A program made the translations under genes and the position numbers. Shown piece by piece: positions 1 to 8,986 of a stretch of 64,000 nt of DNA. The first letter of the stretch is position 1, and every line of letters starts with the position of its first letter. Under the pieces are notes generated by a model that was given only the letters and a program-made list of their open reading frames with translations, did not search any database and had not been told where the DNA came from. Source of the DNA: Candidatus Cloacimonetes bacterium 4572_55 (GTDB lineage: Bacteria; 4572-55); the NCBI GenBank assembly GCA_002084765.1, contig NBMB01000028.1, positions 33,639 through 97,638 of the forward strand. The letters run 5' to 3'.

Positions 1-99
1 GATAGCGAAGTGGCTTTTATCATGGAGACGCTCGGATTTTTTTTGGCGGCAAAATCCGCTCTGGTCTGGAACAGTCTGGAAACGGCTTTGACAAAATAA
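1..99 (+). CDS. C-terminal end of an unidentified protein (partial)
   Basis: Frame 1 is open from the window edge to a TAA at 97-99 and gives 32 residues that read like the amphipathic end of a real protein (…METLGFFLAAKSALVWN…). The start lies outside the window. I recognise no family. It is on the same strand as pdxJ, 217 bases upstream of it. It could also be a chance open frame. Confidence 0.35.
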   Translation, partial: DSEVAFIMETLGFFLAAKSALVWNSLETALTK

Positions 100-270
100 G
101 AAAGTCGATTTCCCAGCATTTCTTGGCGGGATGAGCAAGAAAATATTTGCCCTGTTTGATTTTGATTGCGAGTGCTTCGCACTTCGATACGTCGCGCCCC
201 GATAGTGAATCAGAAATTTTGGCGATTGAATCGTCTGATCGTTTCGTCCTGTCAAAAAAAATGCTATTTA

Positions 271-299
271 TTTGATACTTATTTGATATTTTGATACTT
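271..299 (+). repeat. Triple TTTGATA(C/T)T repeat in front of pdxJ
   Basis: Three near-identical 9-11 bp units follow one another at 271, 282 and 291 and stop at the pdxJ ribosome binding site (GGAGGT near 300-305). The run is AT-rich and could contain the -10 region of the pdxJ promoter or an operator. No clear -35 box is visible. The rest of 100-316 shows nothing I can name. Confidence 0.4.
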
Positions 300-316
300 G
301 GAGGTATGAAATTTAT

Positions 317-1039
317 ATGAAACCAATTCGTTTAGGTATAAACATAGATCATGTGGCAACAGTGCGTCAAGCTCGACGAGCCAGCGAACCTGATCCGATC
401 ACAGCGGCTCTCCTGGCGGAGATGGGCGGGGCGGATTTGATTACTTGCCATCTTCGTGAGGATAGACGACATATTCAGGATCGAGACCTGAAGATTTTAC
501 GGGAAGTCGTCCAGACAAAATTGAATATGGAGATGGCGGCTACGGAAAAAATGATCGACATTGCCCTGGCTATTCGGCCGGATTGGGTCTGTATTGTTCC
601 AGAAAGCCGGGAAGAGGTCACAACCGAAGGTGGGTTGGATCTGAGAAAAAGTAAGCATTCTGTGGAAACCGCTATCAACACTCTGCAGGATGTGGATATT
701 AACGTCAGCTTATTTATTGATCCAGATATTAACACGGTAAAAACAGCGGTGAAAATGAGAGCAAAAGCAGTGGAGATTCACACCGGAAAATATGCCAACG
801 CGCGCACCGATCACGAGTTAAATATCGAGAGAGACCGTGTTGAAAGCGCGTGTAAGATGGCTGAGAGAGTCGGGTTAGGCGTTCATGCAGGTCACGGTTT
901 AACGTATCATAACGTCAAGCCTATCGTCGCTATCCCGGAGATCGCCGAGCTGAATATCGGTCATTCCGTCATTGCACGGGCGATTATGGTCGGTATGGAG
1001 CGCGCAGTCAGAGAAATGGCGGATTTTATTAAGAAATAG
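317..1039 (+). CDS. pdxJ: Pyridoxine 5'-phosphate synthase PdxJ
   Basis: This cytosolic TIM-barrel enzyme condenses 1-deoxy-D-xylulose 5-phosphate with 3-amino-2-oxopropyl phosphate to pyridoxine 5'-phosphate, the last ring-forming step of the DXP-dependent vitamin B6 pathway. The 240-residue length is normal. Family segments visible are the N-terminal LGINIDHVATVRQAR, the CHLREDRRHI segment, the CIVPE strand and the GLGVHAGHGL motif near the C-terminus. The start at 317 is preceded by GGAGGT; an ATG at 306 gives only a three-codon frame. It is convergent with comEC, with 44 bases between the stop codons and no obvious terminator. No other B6 gene is in the window. Confidence 0.97.
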   Translation: MKPIRLGINIDHVATVRQARRASEPDPITAALLAEMGGADLITCHLREDRRHIQDRDLKILREVVQTKLNMEMAATEKMIDIALAIRPDWVCIVPESREEVTTEGGLDLRKSKHSVETAINTLQDVDINVSLFIDPDINTVKTAVKMRAKAVEIHTGKYANARTDHELNIERDRVESACKMAERVGLGVHAGHGLTYHNVKPIVAIPEIAELNIGHSVIARAIMVGMERAVREMADFIKK

Positions 1040-1083
1040 ATCTTAAAAATCTTTCGCTTTATTTCATGTGGTCAGAGAACGGG

Positions 1084-3681
1084 TTAAGGAGAAATCATTG
1101 AGCAGGCGTTTATCCTCCCCTCGGCGACAGTAATGGTGAGTGCTCCACAATCGTCGGAGGAATAGACACGCGTCCGGTTCAGACGGAATATCCGCTTCAT
1201 ATCCGACGTCAAGCCGGCCTCCTCACAATTTTTTTCCATTGGAACATACACGATGCGAGGATTTGTTGCCTCCACAACTTTCTCGATATCGAGCAACCGA
1301 GGCGTTTGATTGCCCATCTTGAGGATATGACAACGCAAATCGGTTCTCGTCGGAGCGGATGGGTTGGATAAAAAATCCGGCGTGGATCCGCTTGTTAGCA
1401 TACAGACGGTTCCTTCATAACTGACTCGTACCCAAAGGGATGGCTCCGAAGAAAGATTGTCCCCATTAACGATCTCTATCTCCAGCGGATCAAAGCCAAC
1501 GATTCGGTCATTTCGGCTCACGGGTGAATACGCAATCCCCTTTTCTTGCAGAAGCAATAGGAATTGCCGATAGATTTCGTCCGGAGGTCTGCCGATGAGA
1601 GCGACCCTCTCCACATGGACATAAGAGAGCAGTTCGGTCAATCTTTCATGCGGATCGTCCGATCCGGACAAGATCAAAAAATCGATCTGATCTATGAGGC
1701 TATAACGGATAAAAGGCGCGACAACTCGCTTATACCGATTATCGACGTCGCCGGAGAGGCTGCCGCTATCCATCAGAAGCCAACGTCCGTTTGGGCTTTC
1801 CACAAAAGCAATATCGCTCGCGCCGACATCAAGAAAGGTCAACCCCAGATGTTTATTTTCCTGCTCCAAAATCTGATTCCAGGTCAGTTTGCTCATAAAT
1901 ATCAGAAAGAAAATAATCGCCCATTTTCTTGCTCGGACCGAGGTTTTCATCTTTAAAGCAGTGATGATAAGGAAAAAATATAGAATGATTTCGATAAAAT
2001 CCGGCGCGGGCATTCTGGTCGTAGAAAAAGGGATAAGCGACATCCAAGCGACAATTTTGAGCAATGCATGAGTGACGAGATAGTTCAGACCCATAAAAAG
2101 GCTGGCGAACACGGGATTTATGAAGGTCAGGAGGATGGCAAGGAAAGCGAATCCCAGAGAAATTGTTAGCAAGGGAACCACGATCAAGTTGGCAAAAGGC
2201 GAGATAAGGGCGATTCTGCCAAAATTCGTTATAATAATCGGGGCGAGTCCGATCTGCGCGGCAATTGATACGACAAATAGACCAATCGTCCAATCCCGTA
2301 ATTTTACCAGGAATCCCTCGGAACCCTTCTCTGAGGATTTGAGAAATTTTGGGACCCAAGACATAAGAAGCGGCGTAAAATAGAGGATCGATAGCGTCGC
2401 GCCGAATGAGAGCTGGAACCCGATATAGAAAATGTTTCGGGGCGATAAGAAAATCAAGATGGTGAGCGCGGCGATTGCCAGAGCATTGTAGACAAATGGG
2501 ATCGTAATTTTTCGTTTGAACAATGAGGCGAGCATGCCAATGCTGACCATGATCGACGCGCGGATCACTGGTGGAAGCGACCCGGTCAGGTTGGAGAAAA
2601 CTACAAGTAAGATAATGCAGCTTATAGTGATAGGCATAAATTCACTTATTTTTTTCACACGTTCCGTGAAGGAAATCGGCTCCGGAAAAATGATGATCGA
2701 TGGTCCTTCTAATTCTTCCGATTCCTCTGACTTGTCCGAAAAAAAAACAATGGTTTTATCCATCAATAAACGAAATATTGGAGAGTATCGGATATCGCAA
2801 CTCGCCCAGAGCCAGAGGAAAAGCATGACGATCATGCCGACGTGCATCCCGGATATTGCCAGGATATGGATCGTGCCGGTGTTGGAAAAAGCGTTCTTGA
2901 CATCATCGGAAATGTTGCTTTTTTCGCCGAGCAGCATTGCTTTCAGAAAGCCAATGGGCGGGTTGATATCAATGGCTCCACCGCCCGCGTAGATGCAACG
3001 GATGACATGCATGCGCAAGGGAAGAATTATTTTCTCCTGGAAAAATGAGGGCGGTTGGCGTCCGATTCGACGGATATATCCGGATCGCTTTGCAGTGAGT
3101 AGGGCGTCGATTTTTTTGTGCTCAATCATTGTTCGGTAGTCAAAAGTTCCTGGATTGCGCGCGAAATCCGGCTTGAAAAGTTCTCCATTCGCGGTGATCA
3201 CGTCTCCCACTTGCAGCCGAGTTGTTGGGGTTTGGATCGTGACCTGGACAGTGCCGCTGACCGGAAATCCCGCCCCTCGGATATAAAGTGTATCCACCCG
3301 AGTCAAAAAACGGGTGTTGTGCAGACTGACCTCTGGGTCGTCTATGATCAAACCGCTGATTTTGACTTTTTCCTCTGGTTCGAGGACGCGGCTTAAATCC
3401 AGTTCGGCATAGAAACCAATGTGATCGCTCGGTAGTAACATACAGCGGTCTAAGTAGTTTTCAAGACTGTGAAGTTCATACCATGTCGCGCCGAAGATCA
3501 GTATCAATACCCAACAGAATAGACCGGTTAATCGTTGAAATTTTGGAATCAAGGAGAAAAGAAAAATAAACGATAAGATCAACCCTTGAGTGAGAAATAG
3601 CCAATCCGCTGAGAGACTAAAAATGGGAGCCGTGAGCATTCCGAGGGTGAATGCAAGACACATTTTAAAAATAGGCGACAT
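1084..3681 (-). CDS. comEC: ComEC/Rec2-family DNA uptake channel with degenerate C-terminal MBL domain
   Basis: ComEC forms the inner-membrane channel that takes up single-stranded DNA in competent bacteria. The order is standard: N-terminal helices (about 1-75), a DUF4131-like soluble part (about 80-210), the multi-helix Competence domain (about 240-600) with the signature HILAISGMHVG near 272-282, then a metallo-beta-lactamase-like domain from about 612. Total length, 865 residues, is typical. The MBL domain is odd. The usual THxHxDH is LSGSDDPH (671-678), DVGQGD is DVGASD (618-623), and the later GHHGS is GNQTP (790-794), so most metal ligands are gone and nuclease activity is unlikely. 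Whether the cell is competent cannot be told: no other com or pil gene is in view. Confidence 0.9.
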   Translation of the reverse strand: MSPIFKMCLAFTLGMLTAPIFSLSADWLFLTQGLILSFIFLFSLIPKFQRLTGLFCWVLILIFGATWYELHSLENYLDRCMLLPSDHIGFYAELDLSRVLEPEEKVKISGLIIDDPEVSLHNTRFLTRVDTLYIRGAGFPVSGTVQVTIQTPTTRLQVGDVITANGELFKPDFARNPGTFDYRTMIEHKKIDALLTAKRSGYIRRIGRQPPSFFQEKIILPLRMHVIRCIYAGGGAIDINPPIGFLKAMLLGEKSNISDDVKNAFSNTGTIHILAISGMHVGMIVMLFLWLWASCDIRYSPIFRLLMDKTIVFFSDKSEESEELEGPSIIIFPEPISFTERVKKISEFMPITISCIILLVVFSNLTGSLPPVIRASIMVSIGMLASLFKRKITIPFVYNALAIAALTILIFLSPRNIFYIGFQLSFGATLSILYFTPLLMSWVPKFLKSSEKGSEGFLVKLRDWTIGLFVVSIAAQIGLAPIIITNFGRIALISPFANLIVVPLLTISLGFAFLAILLTFINPVFASLFMGLNYLVTHALLKIVAWMSLIPFSTTRMPAPDFIEIILYFFLIITALKMKTSVRARKWAIIFFLIFMSKLTWNQILEQENKHLGLTFLDVGASDIAFVESPNGRWLLMDSGSLSGDVDNRYKRVVAPFIRYSLIDQIDFLILSGSDDPHERLTELLSYVHVERVALIGRPPDEIYRQFLLLLQEKGIAYSPVSRNDRIVGFDPLEIEIVNGDNLSSEPSLWVRVSYEGTVCMLTSGSTPDFLSNPSAPTRTDLRCHILKMGNQTPRLLDIEKVVEATNPRIVYVPMEKNCEEAGLTSDMKRIFRLNRTRVYSSDDCGALTITVAEGRINACSMISP

Positions 3682-3777
3682 AACGTATTGATCCCCATTC
3701 GCGTAGTTAGTCCGACTTTTTTAGTTTTTCCATACTGACGCCTGAGCTGTGATTGACAAAATCGAGTCGGAGTATGA

Positions 3778-5718
3778 TCACCATTGAAGCGCGCCTCGAA
3801 CCCACCACTGCCTGCCCACCTCAGCATAAGATGGAACTTCGTAATGCTTATCCTCAAACAGGTTAGAGACAGTAAAATCCAGATCAAAGTTGATCGAGTC
3901 TATGGAAAATGTTTTACCCAATCGTATATCAGTCGTGAAATAGCTATTGAGATCGACCGGCATTTCGCGGACTGTTCCCCAACGTTCATCCACGTACTGA
4001 AGATAAATATCGGCTGATATTTTGGCGGGCGCATTCCAATTCAGACCAAAATTGGCTTTGTATTTTGGGTCGTACATGCGCTGCTTATGATTCCCTTCGT
4101 TGTCCGTAAAATCCTGAAGCGTAAAATTGAAGAACGTTGTCAGTCGGGTTGTCAATTGGTTGCGAACCTCAACTTCCAGACCGTATGTTTTCGATACGCC
4201 GTCGACGTTGTAATAGGTGAACTCGGCATCTGCGTTGTATTGCAGACCCACATCACTGATGGGCTGGACGGGCTTTTTGGCGATCAAGTCGGTTATTCGA
4301 TTGTAATAGAGAACAAGTTCTAAGCTATGCTTTTGACTGTTGTAGGCTCGAAGACCCAATTCAATCGACCTCAGCAATTCAGGCTTGTTTGCTTTATCGC
4401 CATGAGTCACGATTGTCAGCGTCCCGCCATCTGGTGCCGGACGCGGCGTGACAACCAGAAGATATGAATGGATCATATTTGGAGCCTGAAAGGCTTCACT
4501 ATAGCTCATCCAGCCGCTCATTTGAGGTTTCGGTTGGCACAGAAGCGAAATCCGTGGACTGATATTTGAGCCAAATTCAGAATTGTCATCGTAGCGAAAA
4601 CCGCCAATCAGTTGCAATCGATCCGATAGTTGAACCTCATCCTGAACATAGCCGGCTCTGAGTTCCTGAATACGTTTCTCGGATAAGACAGGGGATTCTC
4701 CGCTAAATTCTCGATAGTTGACGCCATAGGTCAGATAATGGCGAGATAACGGCGAATGGGCATATTGCAATTCGATTTCAGTGGTATGAAACTTAAATTC
4801 TGGCTCTCGTTGAGTACCGCGATCCTGATCGTCATCGTAAACAAAACCGCGTACTTTTAGCTGATCATCTCCGAGCAGTTCTGTTTCAAAGGTAGACTGA
4901 ACAAAATAATTCTGATCGGTATAATCAAGACCCTCAGCCGCAATACTTAGTGCCCTCCAGCCGTCCGCGCCTTCTCCATCTGATAAACCGCTTTCGATGG
5001 AAAATGTTGTTGTTTTGCTAAAGTGATACTTCAGCTTAAAATTGCCTTTGATAAATTTATAATCGTTGTCGAATCTGTCGTCATCTTTTCCCCAGCCCTC
5101 GGTTGCGTCCCAAATTCCGGTCACGCTATATTGTAGATTCCCGGAGCGTCCCCCGTAAGAAAGTGAATAATTTTGGGTGTCCAAATCCCCAAAAGTCGCC
5201 ATGACGTGGAGATGATCATGATACCTGGTGATAATGTTGATTACCCCGGCAAACGCATTTGCACCATATAGACAGGAACCCGGACCGCGAATAACCTCGA
5301 TCCGCGCAATATCATTTAATGAAATCGGCAGGAAGTCCCATTCTGTAAAACCAAAAGCGTTGTTATAAATCGGTCGATTATCGATCATGATTAACACTCT
5401 GTTGGAATGTTCCCGATTCAAACCGCGCGGAGCGAGGTCATAACCGAGCATCGAACTGCTCACTGCCACATCCAAACCCACGACAAAACGAAGTGCTTGC
5501 GGAACTGTCCGAGCACCGCTGCGCTTTATCTGATCCGCGGTCAGGACAGAAACAGAGGCGGGCGTTTCGCTGATCTTTCGTTCGTGCTTGCTGGCAGTGA
5601 CTACTATGATAAACTCTTCCACATCACTGAGTAGATCGTCCCACGACTCTTCCTGCGCCAAACCCCAGACAGGTGCAAACCAGATGCAAATTAACAGAAA
5701 ATAAGTGCGCGTTTTCAT
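3778..5718 (-). CDS. TonB-dependent outer-membrane receptor
   Basis: This is a 646-residue outer-membrane gated beta-barrel that imports a scarce ligand using TonB energy. The start at 5718 is chosen because it follows GAAGGAGG at good spacing and begins a signal peptide (MKTRTYFLLICIWFAPVWGLA); upstream in-frame codons do not look like a leader. A plug domain follows (about 40-150) with VVTASKHERK, the RGLNREHSNRVLIMIDNRP segment and IEVIRGPGSCLYGANAFAGVINIIT. The barrel follows and ends in aromatic residues (…WWVRGALQW). The plug resembles those of cobalamin and siderophore receptors, but no riboswitch, Fur box or partner ABC genes are seen, so the substrate is unknown. It is divergent from the adenylate-forming ligase. 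Confidence 0.93.
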   Translation of the reverse strand: MKTRTYFLLICIWFAPVWGLAQEESWDDLLSDVEEFIIVVTASKHERKISETPASVSVLTADQIKRSGARTVPQALRFVVGLDVAVSSSMLGYDLAPRGLNREHSNRVLIMIDNRPIYNNAFGFTEWDFLPISLNDIARIEVIRGPGSCLYGANAFAGVINIITRYHDHLHVMATFGDLDTQNYSLSYGGRSGNLQYSVTGIWDATEGWGKDDDRFDNDYKFIKGNFKLKYHFSKTTTFSIESGLSDGEGADGWRALSIAAEGLDYTDQNYFVQSTFETELLGDDQLKVRGFVYDDDQDRGTQREPEFKFHTTEIELQYAHSPLSRHYLTYGVNYREFSGESPVLSEKRIQELRAGYVQDEVQLSDRLQLIGGFRYDDNSEFGSNISPRISLLCQPKPQMSGWMSYSEAFQAPNMIHSYLLVVTPRPAPDGGTLTIVTHGDKANKPELLRSIELGLRAYNSQKHSLELVLYYNRITDLIAKKPVQPISDVGLQYNADAEFTYYNVDGVSKTYGLEVEVRNQLTTRLTTFFNFTLQDFTDNEGNHKQRMYDPKYKANFGLNWNAPAKISADIYLQYVDERWGTVREMPVDLNSYFTTDIRLGKTFSIDSINFDLDFTVSNLFEDKHYEVPSYAEVGRQWWVRGALQW

Positions 5719-5905
5719 ATTGAAAACCTCCTTCGTAAACTTTTTAAATTTTTCAAAATAAAAGCAATTTATTTTGAAATTCCTAAAATATTTCAGATCA
5801 CACATAGACCCGGAAAAGAAGTATAATTAATGGAAATTTTCGTTGTGTGTCAAGATAAAATGTGTTACGTTTGGATGATATATAGAAACTGTATCTAACT
5901 GCTAC

Positions 5906-5974
5906 ATGAATATACATGAGCTTTTGGATATGGGATACAAAGAAGCCGATAACACGATAATTAGGAGGCGATAA
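5906..5974 (+). CDS. Possible 22-codon leader peptide before the ligase gene
   Basis: An ATG at 5906 opens a 22-codon frame (MNIHELLDMGYKEADNTIIRRR) whose last codons, AGG AGG CGA TAA, contain the Shine-Dalgarno of the next gene. Its stop lies two bases before the proposed AUU start. That layout suits translational coupling, with rare-type Arg codons over the SD. I see no strong ribosome binding site for the leader itself, so it may be chance. Confidence 0.3.
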   Translation: MNIHELLDMGYKEADNTIIRRR

Positions 5975-5976
5975 CT

Positions 5977-7530
5977 ATTTTTACCTCAAAAGGATTAATC
6001 CACAATTTATTAGAGCAGAGTGCTCTCACATATCCGACGCATACCGCGATTGTATATAATCAATCACGCGTGAGCTACGAGAGTCTCAATCAGGAATCGA
6101 ATCGGCTCGCCACGTATTTGATCGGCAAAGGCGTGGGAAAGGGAGACCGGATCGTTCTTCTGATGAAAAATCAGACAGAATATGGGGTCGGGTATTACGC
6201 CGGGCTGAAGATAGGCGCGGTCATGGTTCCGATCAACGCCAATATCACGCCAGAAGGTTTGATCCCATTATTGGCAGAGCTGGATCCTTCCGCTATTCTC
6301 TCTTTTCGCAAATGCGAAGAAACTCTGCATAGATCAGGATTGGATAAATTGGAGCTTAAGACATTGGTGTTGATCGACCCAGAATCTGACTGGTCTCAAT
6401 ATTCTTTTCCAGTCATTGATTGGCAAAGCGCGGTGAACAACAAATCGATTGCCAACCCTGACTCTCTCGTGGCTCCAGATGATTTGGCGAGCATTATTTA
6501 TACGTCCGGATCCACAGGTAAACCGAAAGGCGCAATGCTGACGCACCGAAATATTGTTGCCAATACCGACTCTATCTGTCAATATCTGAAGCTGTCACAT
6601 AGCGATATCCAGATGTGCGCGCTGCCTTTTCATTACGTAATGGGCACGTCTCTATTGAATACGCATATAGCGGTTGGCGGCACGATTCTGATCAACAACA
6701 GCTTTGCCTTTACCGCGTCGGTGATAAAGCAAATGATCGAGGAAAAAGCAACGGCATTTTCCGGAGTGCCGTCGCATTTTGCGCATTTATTGCACCGATC
6801 CCCGCTCAAAAAACATCGGGACCGGTTGACAAATCTGCGCTATTGTTCCCAGGCTGGAGGTCACATGTCCCGGCGGATCAAATTGGAACTGCGGGAAGCT
6901 CTGCCTGCGCATACGGAGATTGTGATCATGTACGGCGCGACCGAAGCCTCCGCGCGTCTGACCTATCTGGACCCGTCTCGCTTCATGGACAAAATCGATT
7001 CTATCGGGAAGGCAATTCCCGGCGTGACAATGACAGTTCTGGACGAAACAGGGTGTGAGGCGGGCATCCGAGAAATAGGCGAATTGGTCGCGTCTGGCGA
7101 GAATATTATGCTGGGCTATTGGCGAGATAAAAAATCCACAGCGGAAAAAATTGACCGATTTGGTCGGTATCATACCGGCGATATGGGGTATCGAGATGAG
7201 GAGGGATTTTTGTATGCAGTCCGACGATCCGACGATTTGGTAAAAATAGGAGGGCACCGGATCAACACGCAGGAGGTGGAGGAGGGAATCATGGCAACCG
7301 GCTTAGCGATCGAAGTCTTTGTGTTCAGCGAACCAGACCCATTAAAAGGTGCTCGGTTGGTAGCGATCGTCTCCCCAAAGGAGAGAAACTGCGATCGATC
7401 CCGATTGTTACGCGGCTGCGCGGAACTTCTACCCCTGCACAAACTGCCGACTGATGTGCGCTTCGTAAGATTTTTACCCAAAACCGACAGTGGAAAATTG
7501 GACAGAGATCGCTGTCGACAGATGATCTGA
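5977..7530 (+). CDS. AMP-dependent acyl-CoA synthetase/ligase, apparent AUU start
   Basis: This class I adenylate-forming enzyme activates a carboxylic acid, probably a fatty or aryl acid, to the acyl-AMP and then the CoA thioester. Visible motifs are the P-loop IIYTSGSTGKPKG, MYGATEASARLTYLD, YHTGDMGY, the hinge RRSDDLVKIGGHRI and the final catalytic Lys in DSGKLDRDR. The first ATG/GTG/TTG in frame is GTG at 6070, but family-like sequence (LLEQSALTYPTHTAIVYNQ) runs upstream of it to an ATT at 5977. That ATT sits 8 bases after AGGAGG (5963-5968), so I start there, giving 517 residues. A conventional start would cut conserved residues. An ATG-to-ATT sequence error is the alternative. Substrate unknown; no polyketide or beta-oxidation cluster is adjacent. 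Confidence 0.85.
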   Translation: MFTSKGLIHNLLEQSALTYPTHTAIVYNQSRVSYESLNQESNRLATYLIGKGVGKGDRIVLLMKNQTEYGVGYYAGLKIGAVMVPINANITPEGLIPLLAELDPSAILSFRKCEETLHRSGLDKLELKTLVLIDPESDWSQYSFPVIDWQSAVNNKSIANPDSLVAPDDLASIIYTSGSTGKPKGAMLTHRNIVANTDSICQYLKLSHSDIQMCALPFHYVMGTSLLNTHIAVGGTILINNSFAFTASVIKQMIEEKATAFSGVPSHFAHLLHRSPLKKHRDRLTNLRYCSQAGGHMSRRIKLELREALPAHTEIVIMYGATEASARLTYLDPSRFMDKIDSIGKAIPGVTMTVLDETGCEAGIREIGELVASGENIMLGYWRDKKSTAEKIDRFGRYHTGDMGYRDEEGFLYAVRRSDDLVKIGGHRINTQEVEEGIMATGLAIEVFVFSEPDPLKGARLVAIVSPKERNCDRSRLLRGCAELLPLHKLPTDVRFVRFLPKTDSGKLDRDRCRQMI

Positions 7531-7552
7531 CCCATAAGGCGTCCCATAGCAA

Positions 7553-7586
7553 AAAAAAATCCCCAGCATAAGTCGGAGATTTTTTT
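7553..7586 (+). terminator. Rho-independent terminator after the ligase gene
   Basis: AAAAAAATC pairs with GATTTTTTT across a short loop (7553-7561 with 7578-7586), extended inwards by CC/GG, and ends in T7. It lies 22 bases after the stop. The stem is AU-rich, so strength is uncertain. Confidence 0.55.
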
Positions 7587-7754
7587 GTTTATGATTAGTA
7601 ACTGATGGTCCACGCCGATAATACATATCTCTGTAATATGATACGCGTTCGCCAATTCGCTGAAAGCTCTCGAAAAACATTGACAAGAGCTTTATCAGGT
7701 TGTTAATTGGGCGAGATAGAGTTATATTTTTTTTTTAAAAGAAAGGATTTGATT

Positions 7755-8972
7755 ATGGGTACAAACAACCAACCGGTTTCTTTTCCGGTTTCTGACCGAT
7801 ACGGGCTTCCAGAAACCGTCAAAAAAATCGATGTGCTGGGTAAAGTTATCTATCTCGTGGGGACTGCACATGTCTCGAAACAGAGCGTCGAGGATGTCAA
7901 ACAGACAATTCTTAAAGTCGAGCCGGATACAGTCTGCGTGGAGCTGTGCCAAAGTCGATACGAGAATCTGACCGATCCGGATCGGTGGGGGAAAATGGAT
8001 ATTGTCAAGGTGATCCGAGGCGGCAAGGCCATGCTGCTTTTAAGCTCCCTGATTATGACCTCTTTCCAAAGGCAGATCGGAAAAAAGCTGGGCGTGACAC
8101 CCGGAGCTGAGATGATGGAAGGCGTGAATATGGCAAAGGAGATCGGCGCGGAACTGGTTCTTGCCGACCGAGATGTGCAGACCACATTGAAACGCACCTG
8201 GGCGCATTTAAGTTTGTGGAGCAAATTCAAGATGCTTTTTCAGATGCTCGGCGGGCTTTTTGTGAGCAAGGAAGACATCGACGAGGAGACCGTGGAAGAA
8301 CTGAAGAAGGAACAGCATTTGACAGACGCCATGCAGATGGTCGGCGAAAGTTTTCCAAATGTGAAAAAGTATCTGATCGACGAGCGAGATACCTATCTGG
8401 CGCAGAAAATCCGAGAGGTAAAAGGAAACCGAGTGGTGGCAATCGTAGGCGCGGGTCATGTGTCAGGGATTATTAAAGATATTAAGCGGGATCATGATCT
8501 GTCGCAATTTCGAGAAATCCCGCCGCCTTCGATCCTGCCTCGCATTCTCAAATGGGCTATACCGATATTGATCGTTGGTCTCATTGCTTATGGATTTATT
8601 GTGGGCGGGGCGGAAAAATCTATGGAGTCGATCTATATTTGGATCGGGGTCAACGGTGCTTTATCCGCGCTGGGAGCCGCGCTGGCAATAGGACATCCCC
8701 TGACGATCCTCTCCGCATTTATCGCCGCGCCTTTGACCAGCATCAACCCTATGATCGCCGCGGGATGGGTCTCTGGTTTGGTTCAGGCATGGGTAAAAAA
8801 GCCGACAGTCAAAGACCTGAACGATCTGCCGGACGATATTTTGACTTTGAGAGGCTTTTGGCTAAATCCAGTCAGCCGCATTCTTCTGGTAGCGTCTCTC
8901 TCCAATCTGGGAAGCATGTTCGGCACTTTTATCGCGGGCAGTTGGATTGCTGCAAAAATTATTGGGAATTGA
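7755..8972 (+). CDS. TraB/PrgY family membrane protein
   Basis: The TraB family was named for a plasmid pheromone-shutdown protein and is related in fold to TIKI/GumN-type metal-dependent hydrolases; the bacterial chromosomal members have no settled role. Here the N-terminal half holds the hallmark LVGTAHVS, the Glu in CVELCQSRYENL and a second glycine/histidine motif (IVGAGHVSGI) before about residue 250. The C-terminal 130 residues are hydrophobic with several membrane spans. The start at 7755 is preceded by GAAAGGA at good spacing; an in-frame ATG at 7707 has no such site. Length is 405 residues, normal. A TTGACA at 7680-7685 with a weak -10 may be its promoter. The DprE-like gene follows 14 bases later, suggesting co-transcription. 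Confidence 0.88.
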   Translation: MGTNNQPVSFPVSDRYGLPETVKKIDVLGKVIYLVGTAHVSKQSVEDVKQTILKVEPDTVCVELCQSRYENLTDPDRWGKMDIVKVIRGGKAMLLLSSLIMTSFQRQIGKKLGVTPGAEMMEGVNMAKEIGAELVLADRDVQTTLKRTWAHLSLWSKFKMLFQMLGGLFVSKEDIDEETVEELKKEQHLTDAMQMVGESFPNVKKYLIDERDTYLAQKIREVKGNRVVAIVGAGHVSGIIKDIKRDHDLSQFREIPPPSILPRILKWAIPILIVGLIAYGFIVGGAEKSMESIYIWIGVNGALSALGAALAIGHPLTILSAFIAAPLTSINPMIAAGWVSGLVQAWVKKPTVKDLNDLPDDILTLRGFWLNPVSRILLVASLSNLGSMFGTFIAGSWIAAKIIGN

Positions 8973-8986
8973 GAATAGAGGTTGAT

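Noticed and set aside
131..205. 24-codon frame starting ATG AGC AAG AAA upstream of pdxJ
   Set aside because: Short, no clear SD and no recognisable content.
3682..3777. A gene between comEC and the TonB receptor
   Set aside because: Only 96 bases; the overlapping minus frame 3579-3887 is a shadow of both flanking genes.
6070..6072. GTG at 6070 as start of the ligase gene
   Set aside because: No SD precedes it and conserved family residues lie upstream in the same frame.
8552..8986. Upstream extension of the DprE frame into the TraB gene
   Set aside because: Residues in this part are the TraB gene read out of frame; DprE1 homology begins at the ATG at 8987, which has its own SD.
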